Part shown: one piece after another, positions 33,204 to 45,447 of the stretch
Layout: each line of letters starts with the position of its first letter
How positions within the stretch are numbered: the first letter of the stretch is position 1
Source: Anthoceros angustus
Taxonomy: Eukaryota; Streptophyta; Anthocerotopsida; Anthocerotales; Anthocerotaceae
Reading direction: 5' to 3'
Assembly (NCBI GenBank): GCA_010909165.1
Contig: VJWM01000063.1
Span: 1,550,001 to 1,614,000 of the forward strand
Length of the DNA: 64,000 nt
Translations under genes and position numbers: made by a program
The notes under the pieces: generated by a model
Databases searched by the model: none
The model's input: the letters and a program-made list of their open reading frames with translations, nothing else
Told to the model about the DNA's origin: nothing

Positions 33204-35358
33204 TCTCGTCGCCGGCAGCACAGGCACGCCTTGCATCAATTGGATGGATCTCAGGATAGGAAGCTTGCAGATGAATTCCGCAGGATCCCCAATTTGCACT
33301 GCGATGGATCTGAATTGAAATTGTTGCTCGATGATTGCAAGGCATGAGGACGATGTCGGATTATTGGGATTGCGGGCACATGAAATTCGGTCCTTTCGGG
33401 CATTCTGCAGATGAATCTAGCCCTGGAATGGCAGCGAGGCTGGAGGATGGCAAGCTGTGGGCGCCCAGCAAAACCCCCCCGCTCCGCCTATGACACGGGG
33501 AGACTTAAGGTGGCGCATAACTGCCGTTCGTGTCCGCGCGGTGCGGCATATCGACTAGGCCCCGGATTTGTCGGGTGGCTACGGACAGTTAATTATTTTT
33601 TTCGAAATTGCATTTACAGAAAAAGGTAATTTCACATTTCTTTCAAACGGCGCGAGGCTAGAGGAGTCGGGCTGCTGTCGGGCTTCGAAGTTTGCCCCTA
33701 AAAAAGATTCTCATCCGGCGTACAAATCTCGATGGAAGGACAACGTCAGCCTTCTCCTTCTTGCAATGCATTTTGTTGATTTGACCAGGCAAATCATGTG
33801 ATGTCTTTCTTTTATTATCTACAGATTTTTTATTCTTTAGTCTTAAGAACTTATTTTTTTGATATTAAGATTTTTAAAATATGTATCGATTATAATTATG
33901 GTCTAAGATTTTGATCATAATATAGATAACAGATTTTTCTGACACCATTTTAGATTATCTAAAGCAACATGTTGTCGATTATAAAATACATCACTCATGT
34001 GCATAGTATCTTACTATTGTCATAGGAATTATAACTTATAATTCATATTTTAAAGATATTCAACCAAACCGGCTATGAGAGATACAACTTGTGTCATTCC
34101 TCTATATTAGAAGAGGAGTCCACATACATCACCAAAACATTTGTCATTTTTTTTTAAAGTAGGTGAAAACATTCACTCCCGCACATTTTGTGTTATAGCT
34201 ATGAATTATGAAAAGTTCCATTGGAAAGGGACAATGGCGTTTTTGCCACAAATGATTCAGTATAAGTAAGTTTTACATAATAATTGGACATCTAAAAGTT
34301 TAAAAAGAGGTGGAAAAATAAACCATGATAATTATATTTTAATAAAATTAGTAATTATTAATTATATGCTAAAAATTCAGTTATTGGGTTTTTTCCCTAT
34401 TTTATAAAGGTTTGTAAAAATTAGAACATATGTGGTAAGTCGTTTTTTTACTTTGTCCCTAACATATATTCATAAAGTCTCAGTGAAGTCATGCTTTGTA
34501 GAGTTTGCCTATCATTCAAGAAATAAAAATGTGTAATGTAACATTGCAAAATGATCCAAGTCCTTTATTTGCTCCTCGCAACGCGATATGGTAAATACTA
34601 TTCAACATAGCTGTGAATCTCTGCAATTTGAGAATTCTTGTCCCATAAGTGGAAATACTTAGAAATGGAAGGGAAGCCACAAAAAATGCGCATGGAGGAT
34701 GGTTACCTGACATGCTCATCCACGGCTACCGCATTAGACTTTTAAGGACCCTTCCTTAAGTACCTCGTAAGGTTGGCTACCGGAGCCAACATTCCCCAAT
34801 TTCCGACCTTGCATGGTAGGATATGAGACACCGAGTAGCTAGACTGTTCATTAGGTCCTATCGGGCCCCAAGGCAGGCCTTCGCAATTAGCTCCAACCGA
34901 AATGCAAGGTCCCTGTCCCCAAATTGCACTGTGCTTCCAGAGTCAGAGCGTCTAGCTATTGTGGAACCTGTGAAGGATTGATCAGCAAGTTTTGCAAAAC
35001 TGAGCGGTTTGGAAGTTCAAATTTGTGGGTACCAAGATATAGGGAATCACTGAGCTCCTTACGGGGAAACGAAGGTCTCCTTCAAAATCGGGTTTAAAAG
35101 GATTATGAGGTGGAATACAATTGCAAGACAAAGACGTGGTAGCCTGGGAGTACTTGGGGGCGCCGACCAGGCTGGCCCTCTTCTCCAAGCATTCTGGTCG
35201 CACCCAACTATAATTTCACTGTATGGGGTACGACTTTTACATAGCTTTAGTTGGCTCACCATGCCTCGGAAAAGGGCTATGACGCCAGAAACACAAAAGG
35301 GGCTTCAAATAAGATTTGGCTATGTAAGTATGCCACATTGCAATTGTGAGAAACTAGA
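33204..35358. other. Gene-poor AT-rich stretch
   Basis: The 5' flank of the metalloproteinase gene is followed, from about 33,780 to 34,520, by very AT-rich sequence with many homopolymers. Short frames occur near 34,980-35,260 on the minus strand without recognisable similarity. Confidence 0.5.
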
Positions 35359-35359
35359 G

Positions 35360-35920
35360 TCAACAGAAAGTTTGTGCCACTTTTTGGGAGTCAAGTGTAC
35401 ACGCGCAAGTTCCACTAAAGATGATATCGTCGGGGTCTTCACATAAGGCAAAACAAGATACGGGGTATATTATAGGTTGCCGTAAATGATCTGCATTTGA
35501 AAAAATAAAGGCTTGGGATTTCTGCTTTGAAAACTCATTAAACAATCTATGATCGGCTTTTGTGCCAATACCATGCAAATTCAAGGGAGTTGCCCGCTCC
35601 ATCTCCAAGGATCCGCTATAAACATAGTGTGTCATGCCACAAACAGACTCCGCGCAATATTGGCGGATTCTTGAAATCCTCTTTTGCGCTTTGGGTGGAG
35701 GTTGCCACCCCTTTCTCATATCATGCAAAACACGTGTTTTTAAAAGAGATGTGCTTAATGGCAGGTTCCACTTAGAACAATGTAAGTAATATCGAGGTTT
35801 TTTTCCATGTATGCACACTTTTGTTTCAGTGCGCCGGTCGTCCGGCGCACCCTTCCGAGACTTACTCTGGGGGAAAGGGCAGAGTGCCAGCACTATGGGT
35901 CCAAAACACGTAATATGCAT
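35360..35920 (-). CDS. Unrecognised open frame downstream of the methylase-like gene
   Basis: A 187-codon minus-strand frame with protein-like composition (for example RLFNEFSKQKSQAFIFSNAD). I recognise no family. It begins 80 bp past the methylase stop codon at 35999. It could be a downstream exon, a separate gene of the same element, or chance. Confidence 0.22.
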   Translation of the reverse strand: MHITCFGPIVLALCPFPQSKSRKGAPDDRRTETKVCIHGKKPRYYLHCSKWNLPLSTSLLKTRVLHDMRKGWQPPPKAQKRISRIRQYCAESVCGMTHYVYSGSLEMERATPLNLHGIGTKADHRLFNEFSKQKSQAFIFSNADHLRQPIIYPVSCFALCEDPDDIIFSGTCACTLDSQKVAQTFC

Positions 35921-36880
35921 TCAAATCAAAGTCAGGCATTTTCCACGAAGGGTCAAAAACGGGAATTATACCGGTCAACCGGACAGAGCCCCTACTGTCT
36001 ACAAGTCCTGGCTACCCAAAGGGTCATCTACTTCAACCAAATTGAGCTCCGAATCTGGCACCGTTTCTACATTTTCCAAATCCTGCCTTTCCGTGTCACC
36101 AAAGTCATCACCTTCAACCTGCAAAAGAAAACGTCGGAGCCTCTGTTGTCTGCGGTGGTAGTGTGCCGTTTTCATCCCATATTGTCAATGCCAGTTGGTC
36201 TTCAACCAGCCGGTCGTCCTGGGGTCTGCGAGTCCTTCATTCTGACCCTTCTTTCCAAGCAAGCTATACACTTGCATTTTCCTGTCAATGCCTCCGTCTG
36301 CACAGATCTCCTTTGCCCAAAACTTGCCAGGGCCCCGCGAAAACTTATCTGTTGTTATTTCTTCGAACTCGTCCGGCAGCCGCTCCAACCCGTTCACTCG
36401 TTGTGACATATACATTGAGCATCGTGCGTCTTTGTCAATGGCCACAACGTTCCTTTTCCGTTGAATCCGGCCACCAAAAATGATCCTGATCCTGCACAGG
36501 CGTCAACAATCCAGTCGTCTTCGTTGGAGAACATGTTCACCAACATGCCTAATAAGCCCACAGGTTTACGATATGGCGTCGACCATCTTATCACCAGTGT
36601 GGTAAATCAACTTCTTCACCACAGTCCCATGTCGGATAACTCTTGGCAGCACCTGTTTGATGTCTTTGCCGGCAAAAAGAGGAGCTTTTCCGACATTGGA
36701 CTCTGTCCTCACTGCGCTTCCCACTGTCAAATATTCCACTGTTTCAACAGCACCACTGTTAGGTGGGATGTTGGTTTTCTCCCATACCAGGGTTTGTATG
36801 ACTCCTTTCCTGCACCACGACCCTGGCGTGAATCACCCCGTCCACCCCATGCATCAGGGTTATCCGGAACACATCGCTGG

Positions 36881-37741
36881 TGGTCTTCTCGTTGAAAGAG
36901 CTGATGAGCTCTTTCAATTCTTCTTCAACGAAAGCCTTGTCATTCTCATGCCGATGTAAACCTCGAGGGAGGTCGCAGAAAAGAAGAGTATACCTCCTCG
37001 GTGGCAAAAATCCTTTCATATCCAAAATGTCTCGATGCACCACGATATGCCACTTTGTCCAAGACCGGGCACTCAAACCGCCACCGCATCCATGTCCTTG
37101 TCGGCCATTTGTTTTCGCTCTTCTTCCATCCGTTTCGATTCGCGCTATAAACAAAATCTTGGAAAGGTTTTGGCGAGCTTTCAAATCCTCAATGTCTCCC
37201 GGTTTACGCAAGCAGACGGTGGTCGAGAACTCATTGGCAGTGGAGTGCGCGGTCGGTGGCCCCGCGCTATCTTGGCCGGTCGGCGGCGCACTCCACCAAT
37301 GAACCGGCGCAAACGCGGTCGCCGGTCGGCGGCGCGGTCGGCGGCGCGCGTCTTGTGCCCGGCGCCAGCTGCTCGTGGTCTTCTCGTTGAAAGAGCGATG
37401 ATCTCTTTCAATTCTTCTTCAACGAAAGCCTTGTCATTCTCATGCAGTAAACCTCGAGGGAGGTCGCAGAAAAGAAGAGTATACCTCCTCGGTGGCAAAA
37501 ATCCTTTCATATCCAAAATGTCTCGATGCACCACCGATATGCCACTTTGTCCAAGACCGGGCACTCAAGCTGCATCCATGTCCTTGTCGGCCATTTGTTT
37601 TCGCTCTTCTTCCATCCGTTTCGATTCGCGCTATAAACAAAATCTTGGAAAGGTTTTGGCAGCTTTCAAATCCTCAATGTCTCCCGGTTTACGCAAGCAG
37701 ACGGTGGTCGAGAACTCATTGGCAGTGGAGTGCGCGGTCGG
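36881..37741. repeat. Tandem block A (two copies, offset 495 bp)
   Basis: 36881-37257 recurs at 37376-37741. It covers the CDLPRG region of the methylase-like gene. The copies differ by short indels, for example a 9-base difference near 37080/37570. A GC-rich spacer of CGGTCGGC-like words sits between them. Confidence 0.9.
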
Positions 37742-38007
37742 CGCGCACCTGTGTCGCGGTGGCGGCGCACTCCACCATCTTATCACCGGTGGTAGTGTGC
37801 CGCTTTCATCCCATATTGTCAATGCCGGTTGGTCTTCAACCGCCGGTCGGCGGCGCACTCCACCATCTTATCACCGGTGGTAGTGTGCCGCTTTCATCCC
37901 ATATTGTCAATGCCGGTTGGTCTTCAACCGCCGGCCGGCGCGCGTTGCGCCCTCGACTCGAGAGTCGGCCGGTCGGTGCACTCTAATCTTGCCGGTGGCC
38001 GCCTATG
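37742..38007. repeat. Short duplicated pieces of the methylase 3' region
   Basis: A piece with GTGTGCCGCTTTCATCCCAT and CAATGCCGGTTGG, matching 36160-36225, occurs twice in tandem here, flanked by CGGTCGGCGGCGC words. Confidence 0.8.
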
Positions 38008-41000
38008 AATACACTCACTTACCACTTTCGCAAAAGTTTGAACTTCGCCAATTCCTTGGCCTCGGTATGTTTGGGAAGCTGTTTGGCGACTTGAGGTGGC
38101 ACACTTCATAGCCTTCGAAGGCATGCTCGATAAGGTTAATCTTCTTCCTGCCAACATCGTATCCATATCTTTTAGCTGCGGTTTCCTTGGATGACCTTCG
38201 GGTCACGCTATCAACATCTCTTCACCTTCTCGTCCTTGGGACTCCTTGGAATGCTCTCCATGCCCTTAGAGCATTGGAGCCGACGAGGGGGCCGATTAGG
38301 GGCCCATGCTGTTGTAGTTGGGTCTTGTGGCTTCCGTTTGCTTTCGCCCGCCTGGGAGTTCGCACTTCTCCCACATCCGGAAAATGGTGTCCACGTTCTC
38401 CCACATCCGGAAAATGGTGTCCACGTTCTCCCACATCCGGAAAATGGTGTCCACGTTCTCCCACAATTTACCCTGCACCTCGCAATCCTCAGCAGTCTTC
38501 CATCCACCATCTTACATAATCGTGTCCTTGGGTTTTCCAGCCTCCTCCGGCATCCCAACTTGTACACATTGAACTTCCACCGCATGAGGTTTTCCATCGG
38601 GTGTGTCCGGTGCCAAATCTCAAGCTCATCATGTATGTAGCGTACTTGTTCAATAAAACCAAGCTTCTTCCTCTTGTCTGCATACACATTGTGATCCACT
38701 GCCAGCACCCGCATTTCTTCCTCTGTCAAGCTTGCATATACATGGCCCTCGAGCCATTGAAATTTATCTTCCGCCGGATACATTTCAGACAGTGTCTGCA
38801 TGGCGGCATAGCAATGGTTCCCTCCCAGCACCCCTAGGGTGTAATCTTTGAGCTCGATCTCCTCCGGTGCATCTTCTTCTTCAAGCACCTGTCTTTGGAT
38901 CAATCATGCACAAAAGTGGGAGCGTCCCTTCCTTCACAGGACACATGCATCAGCCGAACAAGGCACTTCATCCATGCCTCATCCACCTTCCTTATCGAGC
39001 ATCTGCGTTAGAAATGAAGCGGGCGTGAAATTGTGAATGTCGAATGTTGTGGTTTGCACCCGCTTCTTGTAGGCCCGAGCGAACCATCTCCGAGATAGTC
39101 ATCCTCCTGCGAAGGAGCTCCGGTCGTTCGGCATCGTGGTCGCCGTCCGCAACGGCTTCCTCTTGCATGCTTCCTCGACTTCCTTAATTTTTCCGCCTCG
39201 CCCACCTCTTCTCCATCACCAGCTGAGATCTTGCCTTCCTCTTTCGCTTGATTGGTGTGCTCTGCATGGAAATCAAAACAAGATGCTTCAATTCTTACAT
39301 GGTGCGGAGGCGGGGCAGTTAGGAGCATTCTTACCAGCCATTCGCCTTCTCATCTTCACTGGAGACAGGCAGTTGCGGATTCCCTTCTTCTTCTTCTTCA
39401 AGACCCCGAGGCCGAGGCGCTCCTCCTCTTCGGACGAGGAGGGTCACCTCCTCCTCAAAAGCCTCGATTCAAGACCCCGAGGCTGGACATGTTGCGAGCC
39501 ATGGCGGCCGTCGAGCTCGCCTCCGCATCGGACCACGAGGCCGAGGCGCTCCTCCTCCGGAGGCTCGGCTCGGCTCGCCACCGGAACCTCGTCCTCCTCC
39601 ATCTCCGGTTTACGCAAGCAGACGGTGGTCGAGAACTCATTGGCAGTGGAGTGCGCGGTCGGCGCGCACCTGTGTCGCGGTGGCGGCGCACTCCACCATC
39701 TTACATAATCGTGTCCTTGGGTTTTCCAGCCTCCTCCTCTTCCGGAGAGCTCGGCTCGCCACCGGAACCTCGTCCTTGGGTTTTCCAGCCTCCTCCGGAG
39801 AGCTCGGCTCGGCTCGGCTCGCCACCGGAACCTCGTCCTCCTCCGGAGAGCTCGGCTCGCCACCGGAACCTCGTCCTCCTCCGGAGAGCTCGGCTCGCCA
39901 CCGCGACTCCCCAACGAATACACTCACTTACCACTTTCGCAAAATTGTTTGAACTTCGCCAATTCCTTGGCCTCGGTATGTTTGGGAAGCTGTTTGGCGA
40001 CTTGAGGTGGCACACTTCATAGCCTTCGAAGGCATGCTCGATAAGGTTAATCTTCTTCCTGCCAACATCGTATCCATATCTTTTAGCTGCGGTTTCCTTG
40101 GATGACCTTCGGGTCACGCTATCAACATCTCTTCACCTTCTCGTCCTTGGGACTCCTTGGAATGCTCTCCATGCCCTTAGAGCATTGGAGCCGACGAGGG
40201 GGCCGATTAGGGGCCGGCACTGTTGTAGTTGGGTCTTGTGGCTTCCGTTTGCTTTCGCCCGCCTGGGAGTTCGCACTTCTCCCACATCCGGAAAATGGTG
40301 TCCACGTTCTCCCACATCCGGAAAATGGTGTCCACGTTCTCCCACAATTTACCCACCTCGCAATCCTCAGCAGTCTTCCATCCACCATCTTACATACATA
40401 ATCGTGTCCTTGGGTTTTCCAGCCTCCTCCAAAGATCCCCAAAGAACTTGTACACATTGAACTTCCACCGCATGAGGTTTTCCATCGGGTGTGTCCGTGC
40501 CAAATCTCAAGCTCATCATGTATGTAGCGTACTTGTTCAATAAAACCAAGCTTCTTCCTCTTATGCATACACATTGTGATCAATCACAAGACCCGCATTT
40601 CTTCCTCTGTCAAGCTGCATATACATGGCCCTCGAGCCATTGAAATTTATCTTCCGGATACATTTCGAAGTTGCATGGCGGCATAGCAATGGTTCCCTCG
40701 GCACCCCTAGGGTGTAATCTTTGAGCTCGATCTCCTCCGGTCTGCATCTTCTTCTTCAAGCCTTTGTCTTTGGATCAATCATGCACAAAAGTGGGAGCGT
40801 CCCTTCCTTCACAGGACTGCTCGCATCCGAACAAGGCACTTCATCCATGCCTCATCCACCTTCCTTATCGAGCATCTGCGTTAGAAATGAAGCGGACGTG
40901 TCGATATGTGAATGTCGAATGTTGTGGTTTGCACCCGCTTCTTGTAGGCCCGAGTGCGAACCATCTCCAGATAGTCATCCTCCTGCGAAAGGAGCTCCAG

Positions 41001-41488
41001 TCGTTCGGCATCTGTGGTCGCTGTCCGGGCAACGGCTTCCTCTTCTGCATGCTTCCTCGACTTCCTTAATTTTTTCCGCCCTCTGCCCACCTCTTCTCCA
41101 TCACCAGCCTGAGATCTTGCCTTCCTCTTTCGCTTGATTGGTGTGCTCTCTGCATGGAAATCAAAACAAGATGCTTCAATTCTTACATGGGTTCGAATTG
41201 CGGAGGGCAGACGGGCTGTTAGGAGCATTCTTACCAGCCATTCGCCTTCTCATCTTCACTGGAGACACGGGCTGGATTCCCTTCTTCTTTCACAGTGCCG
41301 GCTGCCCGTCCTTCGAGGAGGGTCACCTCCTCCTCAAAAGCCTCAGATTCAAGACCCACAGGCTGGACATGTTGCGAGCCATGGCGGCCGTGCTCGCCTC
41401 CGCATCGGACCACGAGGCCGAGGCGCTCCTCCTCTTCCGGAGGCTCGGCTCGGCTCGCCACCGGAACCTCGTCCTCCTCCATCTCCGG
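38008..41488. repeat. Tandem block C (two copies of about 1.6 kb)
   Basis: 38008-39607 recurs at 39917-41488. The left copy ends by switching at CTCCATCTCCGG into a second copy of the end of block A (39608-39710), followed by about four 30-45-bp units containing GAGAGCTCGGCTCGCCACC (39737-39905). The copies carry different indels: the left keeps the ParB-like frame, the right keeps the N-terminal exon. Confidence 0.9.
38370..38466. repeat. 30-bp tandem repeat, three copies (two copies at 40281-40347)
   Basis: The unit begins CTCCCACATCCGGAAAATGG. On the minus strand it encodes a 10-residue repeat ENVDTIFRMW. Block C's second copy has one unit fewer. Confidence 0.93.
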
Positions 41489-42620
41489 TTGCATAATCCG
41501 GGCATCGTTCGACACAACCCACCGCCCGCCCGATAGCGGCGGTGCGTTCGCACCGCCTCGCCGGCCCGATCACCAGCGCGTCTGATCACTACACCTCTGT
41601 TCTTCAGCACCCCTTCAGCGGCGTAGCGGAGTAGAACGCGGCAAAATTGTTCTCCCCCCTGTTCATTTTAAAGAGGAAACAATGAGTATACCAGCATGGG
41701 GCGAAACCCTAACTGAAAATGGGAAGTGATACATGACTGACATTCAACTGACTTACATCTTGAACACTTTTGGAATCACGCAAGGCCGATTTCAACTGGC
41801 TCGCTCACAACGACGAGGCATTATCTTGGCGCATCCATTATCGCAGGAGATGTGTGTTGATGTCATCGTTTATGTGCAAATGAGGTTTCTTGGTGACCAA
41901 AAGCGTATGTGCATATCTTCGCCCATTCATCCTTTGCACATAGAATCCATCCGACTCTTGCACAGGAATCCCCTCAATACCATTGTAACCGTTAATCCAT
42001 AAGGCCGAGTGGAATCCAAGGCACTGGATCTTGGTTCTTCTTCGCAACAACGCTCCACTCTTATGCATGTTGTACCGCGGAAGAGAATCACGGAGCTTTT
42101 TCACCGAAAGCGCTCCACAAAGTTAAAAGCATGAGGAATCGCATGTGCATTTCCACCGAGGTTGGTGCTCCCTCGGCCATCAATGTCTTCATATCCTCTC
42201 CGTTGAGTACCCTTTGAGGTGGACGTCCGGACACTACCATGAGAGGATTCTCTCAATTGCATAATAGCGGTGGGGTTCTGTTACCACATTCGCGGGATCG
42301 CATCCCCTCATCCGTGCGCCCTTGCGGCGATCCTGCTGCTCTTGCGCGCGCATTTTTCCGCTTCACGATGCGTGGCGGGCGCCTCCAACGCAGGGGTCGA
42401 TCTCTGCATGCTTATTGCTCGTGGCGTCCTCGCGATCACCATCCCGCAATCTTCAAAACCTCATGCGGGAAGTTGGCGGGAGGAAGTAAGAGAATTCGTG
42501 TCCGGACTCTCGAACTCTTGATGAAAAGGAGAGGCTCGAGCTTCTGTGGAAATGAAATATGGATGTTTGAAGCGCATCAACGGATTACGATAAAGCCTTA
42601 ACACCGCTAGTTACGCTAAA

Positions 42621-45447
42621 GCGGCTCAAGTAGTAGCAGTAGGGTCCGAACACGGTCATCATTCATTTAACCTCAAATGCCTAAAATAGGCCCATTACAA
42701 ATTCGATGCATCCACCTCATCTTATGCCGTCATTTTCTAAGGGCGTGGTGCACTCTCATTCAAGGTCCATCGATGCATAGCCGTTCGCCATCGGTCCGCA
42801 TCGCAGCAATTATAAATCATCCAACACCACACGGTACCACCTTATGTCACATGTCTATAATTGTGGGTGTGACTTTGATCTTGATTCAAAGTGCGTTCTT
42901 CCCTCGCATGCAGTAGCTCTTGAAAATTTGCCGATGTTGAAGCGGTGGAAGGAGTTCTTGAAGTCAAAGGACTTGGATGCTATCGGTCGGCGAGCAGATT
43001 CCTCCCGATATGCAACACTCGGTCGGAGGCATCAACGCGCGGTTCCGGAAATGCCTATCGGCGATCAAGGTATTCAAGTTGAAGAGGAGAACTAGATGAA
43101 GGTACGTCGTGCAAACTCGTGCGAAATCGATTGCATTCAAAGGCTCTTGTGAACATGATTCCGGATGTGTGTTATTAAATCTGCGGTGCACGGCCTCCAC
43201 CACTTCCGCGATAAGCGCATCCATTCCAAAGACACCGCCTGCTTCAAGATGTTGGATTCCATTCACGGAAGTCCTTCTCCGCCAGAGCCTCGCCGTACAT
43301 CCCGACCATCCGCAAGACTACTCCTCCGGAAGTGCTCCACGGACGACACGCCGGTCGGATATGGCCGCTTGTTGGGGTGAATGCCAACTCGGTTTGCGTG
43401 TTGTATCTAGAAGATACTGTTTCCACTGGCCCACGTTCGGTGGAACTGTTGTGGAGGAAGAGGACTCGGATGATGCATTTGAACATCCACCTCCAAAGGC
43501 GTACATACAATTTGAAGCCGGTCCGAATCATTTATCGAGCATGGCGAGACCACCACGTAGACGCCAAGTAGACGGCAATCTAAAGTGCACGAGATGAAAT
43601 GTGAAGAGGTTCGTATTACCGTGATTTTCGCAAAACTGTTGTGGTAGACAATGCTTGAGGACAATAGGGAAGGCAACCTTCGAGATTTGAGGTATCGGTT
43701 CCTTAGAATGTGCGGGAGCGGAGATGCACCTACAATCCCTTTTGATGTCGATTATGAGAGCGATGGAAGGGTTAGGGTAGACTCGTTTCTTGTCGGACGA
43801 GGAAAAGTGTATTGTTGTAGAGGCCTTGACGCGTTTATTGTATCGGGTCTAGCCAGAAGCGATCGGAAACATTGCGTGGTTGCGGTCTGAGAGGCGAATC
43901 GACATCTTTGACTCTGGCGTGGATGAACCAACTGCTTATGCTTATTGCCGAGAGAATGCCAAACATTGAAGTGTATCACCTTCCGACTCTTACTCAAAAG
44001 GCGAGGTGTTTCAAGAATACAAGCAACATGTATGCGGCTCAAGTAGTAGCAGCGGTGGGTCACGAACACGGTCATCATTCATTTAACCTCAAATGCCTAA
44101 AATAGGCCCATTACAAATTCGATGCATCCACCTCATCTTATGCCATCATTTTCTAAGGGCGGTGGCTGCACTCTCATTCAAGGTCCATCGATCATAAGTT
44201 CGCCATCGGTCCATCGATGCAACCGCAATTATAAATCATCCAACACCACGGTACCACCTTATGTCACATGTCTATAATTGTGGGTGTGACTTTGATCTTG
44301 ATTCAAAGTGCGTTCTTCCTCGCATGCAGGTAGCTCTTGAAAATTTGCCGATGTTGAAGCGGTGGAAGGAGTTCTTGAAGTCAAAGGACTTGGATGCTAT
44401 CGGTCGGGCGAGCGAGATTCCTCCCGATATGCAACACTCCGGTCGGAGGCATCAGCAGTAGGTTCGGCTTGAAATGCCTATCGGCGATCAAGGTATTCAA
44501 GTTGAAGAGGAGAACTAGATGAAGGTCGTCGTGCAAACTCGTGCGAAATCGATTGCATTCAAAGGCTCTTGAACATGATTCCGGATGTGTGTTATTCGTC
44601 TGCGGTGCACGGCCTCCACCACTTCCGCACGCGATAAGCGCATCCATTCCAAAGACACCGCCTGCTTCAAGATGTTGGATTCCATTCACGGAAGTCCTTC
44701 TCCGCCAGAGCCTCCGTACATCCCGCCATCCGCAAGACTACTCCTCCGGAAGTGCTCCACGGACGACACGCCTCGGATATGGCCGCCTGGGGTGAATGCC
44801 AACTCGGTTTGCACGGTTGTATCTAGAAGATACTGTTTCCACTGGGCCGTTCGGTGGAACTGTGGAGGAAGAGGACTCGGATAGCGGTGCATTTGAACAT
44901 CCACCTCCAAAGGCGTACATACAATTTGAAGCCGGGTCCGAATCATTTATCGAGCATGGCGAGACCACCACGTAGGCACAGTAGACGGCAATCTAAAGTG
45001 CACGAGATGAAATGTGAAGAGGTTCGTATTACCGTGATTTTCGCAAAACTGTTGTGGTAGACAATGCTTGAGGACAATAGGGAAGGCAACCTTTAGATTT
45101 GAGGTATCGGTTCCTTAGAATGTGCAGGCGGAGATGCACCTACAATCCCTTTTGATGTCGATTATGAGGCGATGGAAGGGTTAGGGTAGACTCGTTTCTT
45201 GTCGGACGAGGAAAAGTGTATTGTTGTAGAGGCCTTGACGCGTTTATTGTATCGGGTCTAGCCGGACGAAGAAGCGAAGCGATCGGAAACATTGCGTGGT
45301 GCCTTCTGCAGGCGGCGAATCGACATCATGACTCTGGCGTGGATGAACCAACTGCTTATGCTTATTGAGAGAATGCCAAACATTGAAGTGTATCACCTTC
45401 CGACTCTTACTCAAAAGGCGAGGTGTTTCAAGAATACAAGCAACATG
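42621..45447. repeat. Tandem block D (two copies of about 1.41 kb)
   Basis: 42621-44031 recurs at 44034-45447, beginning GCGGCTCAAGTAGTAGCAG and ending at AGAATACAAGCAACATG. Substitutions are few. Short indels are frequent and often next to CG, for example GGTCGGCGAGCAG against GGTCGGGCGAGCGAG near 42,985/44,405. Confidence 0.92.

Larger units (their letters stand above)
35999..41494 (-). pseudogene. ParB-like domain plus beta-class DNA N4/N6-methyltransferase, broken by indels and duplications
   Basis: Order from the N-terminus: an acidic start (ATG 41494, MQPEMEEDEVPVASRAEPPE) to a GTAAGA donor near 41240; a Lys/Arg-rich block after a CCATGCAG acceptor (STPIKRKRKARSQ); a ParB-like domain (LKDYTLGVLGGNHCYAAMQT, VYASLTEEEMRVLAVDHNV) at 38560-38900, degraded at 40440-40740; and a methyltransferase at 37200-36180. 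The methyltransferase holds YTLLFCDLPRGL in place of motif IV, SDVFRITLMHGVDGV, and then KPVGLLGMLVNMFS followed by DDWIVDACAGSGSFLVAGF and NVVAIDKDARC (motifs X and I). That is the IV-X-I order of beta-class enzymes. The last exon ends VEVDDPLGSQDL at 35999. A one-base shift near 36455 and others elsewhere break the frame. Motif IV lacks the normal DPPY/W. Confidence 0.65.

Noticed and set aside
32352-33318. Long plus-strand open frames (265 and 315 codons) across the metalloproteinase gene
   Set aside because: They are antisense to a clearly recognisable M10A gene and exist because that gene is GC-rich; their content matches no family.
37035-37883. 282-codon plus-strand frame in the methylase region
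   Set aside because: It is antisense to the methylase motifs and contains the same peptide twice because of block A duplication; it arises from the repeat, not from selection.
38370-38466. CRISPR-like array
   Set aside because: The 30-bp units are directly adjacent, without spacers, and lie in a eukaryotic gene.
41733-42104. Overlapping open frames on both strands between the methylase and transposase-like genes
   Set aside because: Both strands are open over the same 270 bases and neither resembles a known domain, so neither can be preferred.
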